This document shows, piece after piece, positions 1-8,190 of a DNA stretch of 64,000 bases (its first letter is position 1; each line of letters opens with the position of its first letter). The position numbers and the translations under genes were made by a program. Location: NCBI RefSeq assembly GCF_024347535.1, contig NZ_AP025497.1, forward strand, positions 2,728,001-2,792,000. Reading direction: 5' to 3'. The DNA comes from Vibrio kanaloae (GTDB lineage: Bacteria; Pseudomonadota; Gammaproteobacteria; Enterobacterales; Vibrionaceae). Below the pieces are notes generated by a model. The model was not told where the DNA came from and made no database searches. It saw nothing but the letters and a program-made list of their open reading frames with translations.

Positions 1-212
1 CCAACCAATGTCGCGGCAAAGAATGTCGCCCATTCGATAGGAATACCGAAGTGCATCATCAAATAACGGCTACCATGGCCAATAGAGCCTCCTAACGCAC
101 AATAAATTAAGGCTCTCTGCGGAACATTAAAGACCAGAGCGAACCCTACCGCTGGTACCGCCGCAAAAAACATATCATTGAGCAAACCAACCAACAATTC
201 AAAAAGACTCAT
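1..212 (-). CDS. yjjB: Threonine/serine exporter family protein, YjjB-type half (partial, cut by window start)
   Basis: About 70 N-terminal residues are visible, reading [13 protein letters not shown] onward in hydrophobic membrane-type sequence; the rest lies outside the window. The ATG shares one base with the TAA stop of the upstream yjjP (TAATG), so the two are translationally coupled. In the ThrE family the YjjP half (N-terminal plus membrane domain) and the YjjB half (membrane domain) are either fused or encoded as a pair, and export small amino acids or organic acids across the inner membrane. The pairing is the main support for the call; the substrate here cannot be told from sequence. 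Confidence 0.75.
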   Translation of the reverse strand, partial: MSLFELLVGLLNDMFFAAVPAVGFALVFNVPQRALIYCALGGSIGHGSRYLMMHFGIPIEWATFFAATLV

Positions 213-979
213 TAACTCACCCACCCCCATACACCTGACAGGCTCATCGCTGCGACAATACCTAAACTGGTTGCCAGAGTTAATAAACTGGCCATGGTAA
301 AACGGGCTAACCCCATATTGATATGACCTTTAAGCATATCGGCAACAGAATTAATGAGAGGAAAACCCGGCACTAGCATCAATACTGAAGATGCCATCAC
401 TATTGTGGGTTGGCCTCCAATATTATAAAGCACCGCTTGAGCAGAAATAGTAGTAGTAACAAAGGCTGTGATAGCGAAGTTCAATAACGGATTGAAGTGA
501 CGGTGACCAATCTCTTGTCTGACGATCATACCGCAGGCTGAAGCAATAAAAGTCATCATGAATACCTGCCAATCTCCACCAGCAAGGCGGCTAAAAGAAG
601 CACACGAAAAACCTATCATAATGACAACTAACCAGCGATTGTAGCGTTCAGGGCTAATCTTTTGGATCTTTCTATAGGCCAGTCCATAATCGAGAATCCC
701 CTTCTCCATCATGATACAAACTCGCTGAATATCAGTGATCACCTGCATGTTGAGACCCCGGTCAGCACAGCTTCGAGTGGTGGTAATACAGTGATCATCC
801 ATCATCGTTGTCACAACAAGCGCATTGGCTGATAGTGCGACTTCTACTTCATCTACTCCACAAGCGATACCAATACGACGCATGATATCGCCAACCAGTG
901 TGCTTTCGGCACCATGTGCTAGTAGCATTTGTCCTGATTGAGCGACGAGTCTTGAGATCGCTCTTTGCTTTGATGCCAT
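212..979 (-). CDS. yjjP: Threonine/serine exporter family protein, YjjP-type (ThrE N-terminal half)
   Basis: A 255-residue protein with a soluble N-terminal part (about residues 1-115, with [15 protein letters not shown] near the start) followed by about five hydrophobic segments to the C-terminus, the layout of the YjjP/ThrE family. The ATG follows a GGAAGGGAA ribosome-binding sequence. It is the first gene of a two-gene unit with yjjB, overlapping by one base. E. coli YjjP-YjjB is a succinate/amino-acid-type exporter, and the Corynebacterium homologue ThrE exports threonine and serine. The substrate in this organism is an inference. No regulator is adjacent. Confidence 0.8.
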   Translation of the reverse strand: MASKQRAISRLVAQSGQMLLAHGAESTLVGDIMRRIGIACGVDEVEVALSANALVVTTMMDDHCITTTRSCADRGLNMQVITDIQRVCIMMEKGILDYGLAYRKIQKISPERYNRWLVVIMIGFSCASFSRLAGGDWQVFMMTFIASACGMIVRQEIGHRHFNPLLNFAITAFVTTTISAQAVLYNIGGQPTIVMASSVLMLVPGFPLINSVADMLKGHINMGLARFTMASLLTLATSLGIVAAMSLSGVWGWVS

Positions 980-1056
980 GATTCCCTTCCCATAGGCGTT
1001 AAATATATAGAGATAAATTTTGCATTAAACATAGGAAGTACATAATGATGCAGATA

Positions 1057-1090
1057 CAAAAAAACCGCAATTTTCATTGCGGTTTAATAA
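1057..1090 (-). terminator. Rho-independent terminator of obgE
   Basis: AAACCGCAA and TTGCGGTTT form a 9-bp stem with a 6-base loop. On the minus strand the stem is followed by a T-run (the A-run at about 1057-1064 on the plus strand). It lies about 60 bases past the obgE stop. The rest of the 980-1146 gap holds only the short yjjP promoter region; I see nothing else in it. Confidence 0.8.
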
Positions 1091-1146
1091 AATTATCAGC
1101 CTATCTGAGAAAAAGCGCCCAAAGTGCTCATAAGAAACGGCGAGGA

Positions 1147-2322
<1,176 letters not shown>

Positions 2323-2379
2323 TCAACTCCGCACTTACGTTGCGTTACCACTCACCAAGGAGTGATATAAATTCTAGCA

Positions 2380-2419
2380 GATCCGAGTTTAGATCGATCA
2401 CCTAAGATCTAGATCGATC
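2380..2419. promoter_or_regulatory. Dense cluster of six GATC (Dam) sites upstream of obgE
   Basis: GATC occurs at 2380, 2392, 2396, 2406, 2412 and 2416, six sites in 40 bp. AGATCGATC is directly repeated at 2391 and 2411, 20 bp apart. Dam methylates GATC in Vibrio, and SeqA binds closely spaced hemimethylated GATC pairs. The cluster sits 60-100 bp upstream of the obgE ATG, next to a TAGAAT-like -10 on the minus strand. A regulatory role is an inference. Apart from this cluster and the rpmA terminator, I see nothing else in the 2320-2643 gap. Confidence 0.55.
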
Positions 2420-2566
2420 TGCAATCAGGGAACAAATAAGGAGAGGTTCTTTGCTTTCTGTTTATAAAAAAAACAAGTGACTTCTAACAAACCAAACTGT
2501 TTATCAAAAATCAAACGGCTTCTCAAAACCAAAGCAAGAGCATCTACTTTTTTATTCTCGCTATAA

Positions 2567-2600
2567 ATAAAAAACCCTGCCGAATCGGCAGGGCTTTTGA
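2567..2600 (-). terminator. Rho-independent terminator of rplU-rpmA
   Basis: CCCTGCCGA/TCGGCAGGG hairpin (2575-2593) followed on the minus strand by a run of Ts. It lies about 45 bases after the rpmA stop and separates the ribosomal protein genes from obgE. Confidence 0.88.
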
Positions 2601-2643
2601 ATTCAGCTTGAAAGCTAATAAAATAATCTAGTTAAAGATTAAA

Positions 2644-2901
2644 TTACTCAGCTTCGATGCTTACAAACTTACGGTTTTTAGGACCTTTTACTGCAAATTT
2701 CACTTTACCTTCAGTAAGAGCGAAAAGAGTATGGTCTTTACCGATGCCAACGTTTGTGCCAGCGTGGAACTTAGTACCACGTTGACGAACGATGATGTTA
2801 CCTGCAAGAACAGATTCACCACCAAAACGCTTAACACCAAGACGTTTGCTTTCTGAATCGCGGCCGTTATTAGTAGAACCGCCAGCTTTTTTATGTGCCA
2901 T
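2644..2901 (-). CDS. rpmA: 50S ribosomal protein L27
   Basis: 85 residues beginning [19 protein letters not shown], the standard L27 N-terminus whose flexible tail reaches the peptidyl-transferase centre. The length is normal for the family. It is downstream of rplU in the same direction with a 19-base gap, so the two are cotranscribed, and it ends just before a strong terminator. No unusual features. Confidence 0.98.
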   Translation of the reverse strand: MAHKKAGGSTNNGRDSESKRLGVKRFGGESVLAGNIIVRQRGTKFHAGTNVGIGKDHTLFALTEGKVKFAVKGPKNRKFVSIEAE

Positions 2902-2920
2902 TGTTAAACTCTCCTAATAC

Positions 2921-3232
2921 TTAAGCGTTAATGCCAGTGATTTTCACTTCAGTGAACCACTGACGGTGACCAGCTTGCTTACGCGAGTGCTTACGACGAC
3001 GGAACTTAACGATTTTTACTTTATCGCCACGACCGTGTTGTACTACTTCTGCAGTAACCTTGCCACCTTCAACAAGAGGTGCACCAACAGCGATTTCTTC
3101 GCCGTTAGCAACAAGAAGAACTTTATCAAATTCAACAGTTGCACCAGTTTCAACGTCTAATTTCTCTAAACGAAGTGTTTGACCTTCGCTTACTCGGTGT
3201 TGTTTGCCACCAGATTGGAAAACAGCGTACAT
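2921..3232 (-). CDS. rplU: 50S ribosomal protein L21
   Basis: 103 residues beginning [14 protein letters not shown], the L21 signature start, with the basic [16 protein letters not shown] stretch near the C-terminus that contacts 23S rRNA. First gene of the rplU-rpmA operon. A good sigma-70 promoter lies about 85-110 bp upstream, giving a leader of roughly 75 nt. It is divergent from ispB, as in E. coli and other Gammaproteobacteria. Confidence 0.98.
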   Translation of the reverse strand: MYAVFQSGGKQHRVSEGQTLRLEKLDVETGATVEFDKVLLVANGEEIAVGAPLVEGGKVTAEVVQHGRGDKVKIVKFRRRKHSRKQAGHRQWFTEVKITGINA

Positions 3233-3314
3233 ATTTTACTCCGCTTTTTCCGCACAGCCTATGGTTGTTATTTGTACAACTCGGGTGTGCGCTAAACTAA
3301 TCAATAGGGCGCAG

Positions 3315-3343
3315 ATTCTACGGGAATCATGCCGCTATGACAA
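3315..3343 (-). promoter_or_regulatory. Sigma-70 promoter of rplU-rpmA
   Basis: On the minus strand TTGTCA (-35) and TAGAAT (-10) are separated by exactly 17 bp and followed by a GC-rich CTGCGCCC discriminator, typical of growth-rate-controlled ribosomal protein promoters. Read by eye; no start-site data. Confidence 0.7.
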
Positions 3344-3348
3344 GCCAT

Positions 3349-3382
3349 ATTTTTAAAAAATTGGCGAAAACCTGTTCGCCAA
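3349..3382 (-). terminator. Minus-strand terminator-like hairpin upstream of the rplU promoter
   Basis: TTGGCGAA/TTCGCCAA stem with a 6-base loop (3361-3382), followed on the minus strand by six Ts. It lies just upstream of the rplU promoter, so it cannot terminate the rplU transcript. It would stop any transcription entering from the ispB side, antisense to ispB. Confidence 0.6.
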
Positions 3383-3500
3383 AGAAAAGTGCGGCAATCA
3401 TGCCTTTAAGTGATGTATTAATCAACGTTTTTTAGTGTATTATTCAACAATTAAACACAACGTATAAGCCTTACAGGGTCTAACTTCAGCCGGATGAACA

Positions 3501-4472
3501 ATGGATTTTAAAGCTATCCAAACGCTTACTGCCAATGATATGGCAAAAGTGAATGAAACAATTCAAGCCCAACTTAATTCTGACGTAAGTTTAATCAACC
3601 AGCTTGGTTTTTATATCGTTAGCGGTGGTGGCAAACGCCTACGCCCTTTGCTTGCTCTTTTATCTGCTCGCGCACTTGGTTATCAAGGTGAAGCTCATAT
3701 TACTTCTGCAGCCTTTATTGAGTTTATTCACACCGCCACTCTGCTTCATGATGATGTCGTCGACGAATCGGATATGAGACGCGGTAAAGCCACAGCCAAT
3801 GCCGCTTTTGGTAATGCCGCTAGTGTTTTGGTTGGTGACTTTATTTACACTCGTTCGTTCCAAATGATGACAACCTTAGGATCCTTAAAGATCCTTGAGC
3901 TAATGAGTGAAGCGGTAAACGTGATTGCCGAGGGTGAGGTTCAACAATTGATGAACTGCAACAATCCGGATACCACAGAAGAAAACTACATGCAGGTGAT
4001 CTACTCTAAGACCGCTCGCTTATTTGAGGCTGCGACACAAATCGGCGCAATTCTTTCAGGATCTTCACCTGAAGTCGAAACGGCAATGCAAAACTACGGT
4101 AAATACCTAGGCACTGCATTCCAACTGATTGATGATGTGATGGATTACACTGCTGATGGTAAAGAGATGGGTAAAAACGTTGGTGACGATCTTGCTGAAG
4201 GCAAACCAACACTGCCTCTATTGTACGCTATGCACAACGCTGCTCCAGTACAAGCGAGTATGATTCGTGAAGCGATTGAAAAAGCCAACGGGATGGAACG
4301 TCTCGACGACATTATGTCTGTAATGAAAGAGACAGGCTCTTTGGAATACACGACAAATAAGGCGTATGAAGAAGCAGATAAAGCGATTGCTGAACTATCC
4401 GTAGTTCCTGATTCCGAATATAAGCAAGCCCTAATAACCCTCGCACACTTGGCCGTTAAACGCAGTAAGTAA
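3501..4472 (+). CDS. ispB: Octaprenyl diphosphate synthase
   Basis: 323 residues of the trans-prenyltransferase family. The first Asp-rich motif is DDVVD (84-88) within LLHDDVVDESDMRRGK; the second is DDVMD (about 211-215). GGGKRLRP near residue 42 binds the homoallylic diphosphate. The enzyme builds the C40 side chain of ubiquinone and menaquinone from IPP and FPP. Divergent from rplU-rpmA, the usual gammaproteobacterial arrangement, and followed by a terminator. Length and motifs are complete. Confidence 0.95.
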   Translation: MDFKAIQTLTANDMAKVNETIQAQLNSDVSLINQLGFYIVSGGGKRLRPLLALLSARALGYQGEAHITSAAFIEFIHTATLLHDDVVDESDMRRGKATANAAFGNAASVLVGDFIYTRSFQMMTTLGSLKILELMSEAVNVIAEGEVQQLMNCNNPDTTEENYMQVIYSKTARLFEAATQIGAILSGSSPEVETAMQNYGKYLGTAFQLIDDVMDYTADGKEMGKNVGDDLAEGKPTLPLLYAMHNAAPVQASMIREAIEKANGMERLDDIMSVMKETGSLEYTTNKAYEEADKAIAELSVVPDSEYKQALITLAHLAVKRSK

Positions 4473-4523
4473 CCGAGTTAAGATGAATACTCCATCTTAA
4501 AAGCACTGTCTTATATAGATAGA

Positions 4524-4551
4524 CAAAAAGAGCCTTAGGGCTCTTTTTTTT
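4524..4551. terminator. Bidirectional terminator after ispB
   Basis: AGAGCC-TTAG-GGCTCT stem followed by eight Ts on the plus strand and flanked by As on the left. It closes ispB and may also serve the convergent small gene at 4582-4776. Confidence 0.85.
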
Positions 4552-4581
4552 ATCCTAACAAAATTGGTATCCGAACCAGTT

Positions 4582-4776
4582 TCAATAGCGACTCGATTCT
4601 AGCGACAATGGAAGCTGAGCTTCAACTTCTTCTATCTCTGCCAGCGGCACAGCATACTGCTCGTGGCTGTTATAAGACTCGATCAAGGCAAATTGTTCTT
4701 GTTCATCTATAACTAGGATCTTTCCCAAACGACCTAAATGAAAATGTACGTTCATTCCTTTTTGAATACGGCTCAT
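4582..4776 (-). CDS. Conserved-type small hypothetical protein (64 aa)
   Basis: 64 residues starting MSRIQKGMNVHFHLGRLGKI. I do not recognise a named family. A GGAG ribosome-binding sequence stands 8 bases before the ATG, the flanking gaps are clean, and no better frame overlaps it, which supports a real gene. It is short, soluble and rich in acidic and aromatic residues, with a pattern of alternating hydrophobic residues suggestive of a small beta-barrel (KGMNVHFHLGRLGKILVID). It is monocistronic, between the ispB terminator and mdh. Function unknown. Confidence 0.6.
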   Translation of the reverse strand: MSRIQKGMNVHFHLGRLGKILVIDEQEQFALIESYNSHEQYAVPLAEIEEVEAQLPLSLESSRY

Positions 4777-4832
4777 CGCTGTTGCTCCACTCGTATCTTT
4801 AAAACACTATTTACGAATGGGACCAATGCTAA

Positions 4833-4866
4833 GATCAAAAAAGCCGACCATAATGATCGGCTCTAT
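4833..4866 (-). terminator. Rho-independent terminator of mdh
   Basis: AGCCGATCA and TGGTCGGCT on the minus strand form a 9-bp stem with one G-U pair, followed by TTTTTT. It lies about 40 bases after the mdh stop. Confidence 0.8.
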
Positions 4867-4904
4867 TAACTAACGATTTTAAACTGAATTAAATGCTGTA
4901 TCGC

Positions 4905-5840
4905 TTACTTAGCGAATTCAACACCAATCTCAATATCGCCATTTAGCGTTTCTAGCATGCTATCTAATGCATTACGCTCGAAGTCGCTCAACTCACCGTA
5001 GCTAAGGATCGCTTCTGCGCCCTCTTTACCTAGTTTCACTGGTTGTGCGAAGAACGGTGCGTGCTCGCCTTCACCTTCAACGTATGCACATTCAATTACG
5101 TTCTCTTCGCCTTGAAGCGCTTTCACTAAAGCAAGACCGAAGCGACAAGCTGCTTGACCCATCGATAGTGTTGCACTGCCGCCGCCAGCTTTCGCTTCTA
5201 CGACTTCAGTACCCGCATTTTGGATACGAGTTGTTAGCGCTGCAATTTCTTCGTCTGTGAACTCTACACCTTCAACTTGAGATAGCAGAGGAAGGATCGT
5301 AACCCCAGAGTGACCGCCGATAACAGGAACACGGATGTCGCTTGGATCTTTACCTTTCAATTCAGCAACAAACGTTTCAGAGCGGATCACATCGAGAGTC
5401 GTAATACCGAACAAACGGCGCTTATCGTAAACGCCCGCTTTCTTAAGAACTTCAGCAGCAATTGGCACTGTAGTATTTACTGGGTTAGTGATGATACCAA
5501 CACAAGCAGTAGGACAAGTAACTGCAATTTTCTCTGCAAGAGACTTAACAATACCAGCATTCACATTGAAAAGATCCGCACGATCCATACCCGGCTTACG
5601 AGCAACACCCGCAGAAATAAGCACAACATCCGCACCTTCCAGTGCTGGTGTTGGATCTTCACCCGCATAACCTTTGATCGAAACAGGCGTTGGGATATGG
5701 CTAAGATCAGCAGCGACACCCGGAGTAACCGGTGCAATGTCGTAAAGTGCAAGATCTGAACCAGCAGGTAGGCGGTTCTTAAGTAGTAGGGCTAGGGCTT
5801 GACCGATGCCACCAGCGGCACCAATAACAGCTACTTTCAT
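4905..5840 (-). CDS. mdh: NAD-dependent malate dehydrogenase
   Basis: 311 residues, close to the E. coli enzyme in length. The NAD-binding loop is GAAGGIGQ (7-14). The substrate-binding arginines R81, R87 and R153 and the catalytic pair D150/H177 (GGHSG) are present. It interconverts malate and oxaloacetate in the TCA cycle. AAGGAG lies 6 bases before the ATG. It is divergent from argR, a common Vibrio arrangement, with its own terminator. The 332-bp divergent region contains an FNR-like palindrome that could mediate respiratory control. Confidence 0.98.
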   Translation of the reverse strand: MKVAVIGAAGGIGQALALLLKNRLPAGSDLALYDIAPVTPGVAADLSHIPTPVSIKGYAGEDPTPALEGADVVLISAGVARKPGMDRADLFNVNAGIVKSLAEKIAVTCPTACVGIITNPVNTTVPIAAEVLKKAGVYDKRRLFGITTLDVIRSETFVAELKGKDPSDIRVPVIGGHSGVTILPLLSQVEGVEFTDEEIAALTTRIQNAGTEVVEAKAGGGSATLSMGQAACRFGLALVKALQGEENVIECAYVEGEGEHAPFFAQPVKLGKEGAEAILSYGELSDFERNALDSMLETLNGDIEIGVEFAK

Positions 5841-5930
5841 TGTTATTCTCCTTGAGAGCTTTCTCTTATAAATTTTGGGTAGGGTAGTGCTTGAGCTAAA
5901 TTATCGTTAAAAAACTATATTAATCACAAA

Positions 5931-5944
5931 GTGATTACAATCAA
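5931..5944. promoter_or_regulatory. Candidate FNR-type site in the mdh-argR intergenic region
   Basis: On the minus strand the sequence is TTGAT-TGTA-ATCAC, one base from the FNR consensus TTGAT-N4-ATCAA. It lies about 91 bp upstream of the mdh ATG. FNR and CRP sites are similar, and mdh is under oxygen and carbon control in E. coli. The assignment rests on one by-eye match. Confidence 0.4.
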
Positions 5945-6116
5945 TTAACGCCAGCTTTGCGACTTCGCGCAAGTCAATAAAACCGTGCTACACAGCGAAT
6001 TCGCATTATGGCGATAATTGACTGAAATAACAAAATAAGCCGCCGTAAATAACACATTATTCTATTAAATATTTACAGTGATATGACTAACAAATCGTTG
6101 GGATATTTTGGCTAAA

Positions 6117-6168
6117 TCTGAATATGTATGCGAGAATATGCAAATATATTTGTTAATGAATAAGAATG
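6117..6168. promoter_or_regulatory. AT-rich palindromic region before argR, possible ARG boxes
   Basis: This stretch directly upstream of argR contains the perfect 12-bp palindrome CAAATATATTTG (6141-6152) and TGAAT half-sites at about 6119 and 6156. ArgR operators are AT-rich 18-bp imperfect palindromes built on TGAAT half-sites, and argR is usually autoregulated. The match to the full consensus is weak, so this is a tentative call. Confidence 0.3.
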
Positions 6169-6172
6169 ACAT

Positions 6173-6643
6173 ATGCGCAATACAGAAAAACAAGACAACT
6201 TAGTTCGCGCTTTTAAATCGTTATTAAAAGAAGAACGTTTTGGATCGCAGGGTGAAATTGTTGATGCCCTCAAACACGAAGGCTTTGAAAGCATCAATCA
6301 ATCTAAAGTTTCGCGTATGTTAACCAAGTTTGGTGCAGTTCGAACTCGTAACGCAAAAATGGAAATGGTTTACTGCCTTCCTGCTGAGCTTGGGGTTCCA
6401 ACCGTTTCTAGCTCTCTTAGAGAATTAGTACTGGATATTGATCACAACAATGCGTTAGTTGTGATACACACGGGTCCTGGTGCCGCACAACTTATTGCTC
6501 GCTTGCTAGACTCATTAGGTAAGTCAGAAGGCATACTGGGCGTAGTTGCGGGCGATGACACTATCTTTATTACTCCAACCTTAGCAGTGACGACTAAGCA
6601 ACTGTTTGATTCCGTTTGCGAACTGTTTGAATACGCTGGGTAA
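6173..6643 (+). CDS. argR: Arginine repressor ArgR
   Basis: 156 residues, the normal ArgR length. The N-terminal winged helix (about 1-75) includes [17 protein letters not shown], the DNA-reading helix. The C-terminal oligomerisation and arginine-binding domain contains [14 protein letters not shown] and the GDDTIFITP segment typical of the family. It works as an arginine-loaded hexamer that represses arginine biosynthesis and can act in ColE1-type cer recombination. Divergent from mdh. A hairpin without a clear T-run follows the stop. Confidence 0.96.
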   Translation: MRNTEKQDNLVRAFKSLLKEERFGSQGEIVDALKHEGFESINQSKVSRMLTKFGAVRTRNAKMEMVYCLPAELGVPTVSSSLRELVLDIDHNNALVVIHTGPGAAQLIARLLDSLGKSEGILGVVAGDDTIFITPTLAVTTKQLFDSVCELFEYAG

Positions 6644-6668
6644 TTTCACAGCTATCAATTGCATTAAT

Positions 6669-6699
6669 GGATCACGAATATCTATCTACTTCGTGATCC
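6669..6699. repeat. 10-bp inverted repeat after argR
   Basis: GGATCACGAA (6669-6678) and TTCGTGATCC (6690-6699) are perfect complements around an 11-base loop. There is no run of Ts after it, so it is not a classical intrinsic terminator. It could still stabilise the argR 3' end. Confidence 0.5.
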
Positions 6700-6902
6700 G
6701 AATCACATCCTAGAATATCTACCTCCCCCTAAGCCAATAACACTAAGTCATTGATTTTAAAAAGCTCAATAGCAAATTAAACATGAGATCTATGCATCAT
6801 TTGTTAGATTTTTTAGCTATATCTTTTAACATTTGAGTAATTTTCTGCCAATTTTTGATATTATTCAGACACTTTTTCATCACATGGATTGAAAAAGATG
6901 CC

Positions 6903-6919
6903 GTTTCCAAATAGGAAAC
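6903..6919. promoter_or_regulatory. Inverted repeat in the TAXI receptor promoter region
   Basis: GTTTCC-AAATA-GGAAAC is a perfect 6-bp palindrome with a 5-base spacer, 57 bp upstream of the TAXI receptor start. It has the form of an operator half-site pair or a small leader hairpin. I cannot assign a regulator. Apart from this and the hairpin after argR, the 6644-6975 gap holds AT-rich sequence with no gene. Confidence 0.3.
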
Positions 6920-6975
6920 TCCAGAAACGACTACACTTGTTTCAGGGTTAATAATGAGTAAAGGAAGGGAAATTC

Positions 6976-7944
6976 ATGGCATTTACCAAACTTGTTAAAG
7001 TTGGTGCTATTGCAGCAGCTGTAATGGGCGCTGGCGCAGTTAACGCTCAAGAGTTCATCACAATTGGTACTGGTTCAGTTACAGGTGTTTACTACCCTAC
7101 TGGTGGTGCAATTTGTAAACTAGTGAACAAGGGCCGCAAAGACCACAACATCCGTTGTTCTGTAGAGTCTACTGGTGGTTCAATATACAACGTTAACACT
7201 ATCCGTGCTGGTGAACTAGATTTCGGTGTTGTTCAATCGGACTGGCAATACCACGGCTACAACGGTACAAGTAAATTTAAAGATCAGGGCGAATACAAGA
7301 AACTTCGCGCTATGTTCTCTCTACATACAGAACCGTTCAACATCATCGCTCGTACCGATGCTGGTATCAACAATGTGTCTGACCTAGCTGGTAAGCGTGT
7401 AAACATTGGTAACCCAGGCTCTGGTGACCGTGCAACCATGGGTGTTGTAATGGACGCTATGGGTTGGACTAATGACAGCTTCAAACTTGCTTCTGAACTG
7501 AAAGGTTCTGAGCGTTCACAAGCACTTTGTGATAACAAGATTGATGCATTCATCTACATGGTTGGTCACCCGAACGGATCAATCAAAGAAGCAACAACGT
7601 CTTGTGATGCAAAATTGGTTTCAGCAACTGGTCCTCAGATCGACAAAATCGTCGCTGAAAACCCATATTACGCATACAGTACAGTTCCAGCAGGTATGTA
7701 TCGTGGTACAGACGCTGACGTAAATAGCTTCGGTGTTGCTGCAACTATGGTAACAACTTCAGACGTTTCTGAAGAAGTGGCATACAACGTTGCTAAGGCT
7801 GTATTTGAAAACTTCAGCACTTTCAAGCGCCTACACCCTGCATTTGCAAACCTGAAGAAAGAAGACATGGTTAAAGCGGGTATCTCCATCCCACTTCATG
7901 CTGGTGCAGTAAAATACTACAAAGAAGTAGGTCTTCTTAAGTAA
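6976..7944 (+). CDS. TAXI-family TRAP transporter substrate-binding protein
   Basis: 322 residues. Residues 1-24 form a Sec signal peptide ending in NAQ. The mature part begins EFITIGTGSVTGVYYPTGGAIC, the hallmark of TAXI (TRAP-associated extracytoplasmic immunogenic) receptors, with SVESTGGS and GDRATMGVVMDAMGW further in. It captures a solute in the periplasm and delivers it to the fused permease encoded 246 bp downstream. GGAAGG precedes the ATG. Substrates of TAXI systems are mostly unproven; glutamate and other carboxylates are known for some. A perfect hairpin separates it from the permease gene. Confidence 0.92.
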   Translation: MAFTKLVKVGAIAAAVMGAGAVNAQEFITIGTGSVTGVYYPTGGAICKLVNKGRKDHNIRCSVESTGGSIYNVNTIRAGELDFGVVQSDWQYHGYNGTSKFKDQGEYKKLRAMFSLHTEPFNIIARTDAGINNVSDLAGKRVNIGNPGSGDRATMGVVMDAMGWTNDSFKLASELKGSERSQALCDNKIDAFIYMVGHPNGSIKEATTSCDAKLVSATGPQIDKIVAENPYYAYSTVPAGMYRGTDADVNSFGVAATMVTTSDVSEEVAYNVAKAVFENFSTFKRLHPAFANLKKEDMVKAGISIPLHAGAVKYYKEVGLLK

Positions 7945-7964
7945 CTCTACTTAAACCTACTCAA

Positions 7965-7999
7965 CCAATAAGGAGGCACGCCCTCCTTATTGGCTTTTC
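7965..7999 (+). terminator. Strong hairpin between the TAXI receptor and permease genes
   Basis: CCAATAAGGAGG (7965-7976) and CCTCCTTATTGG (7982-7993) form a perfect 12-bp stem with a 5-base loop, followed by CTTTTCATGTTT. The T-run is interrupted, so it may be a partial terminator or a 3' stabiliser that keeps receptor mRNA in excess of permease mRNA, which is common in binding-protein transport operons. Confidence 0.7.
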
Positions 8000-8190
8000 A
8001 TGTTTATAAAAATAACCTAAGAGAAAAATGACAATCCTTTAAGTTTCTCCAAATTGGAGGACTTACCTTCATATCAAGCCTAAGACAAACAAAGACGCAT
8101 TTCCCTACCAGTTCACTACACTAGATAGGGAGTAAGTAACGTCTCGTTGTTCTCAAGAAAGGCAGACCATCAATAATAAGGATAAAGTAC

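Noticed and set aside
5310..5759. 149-residue plus-strand frame opposite mdh
   Set aside because: It lies wholly antisense to mdh, whose active-site residues are intact.
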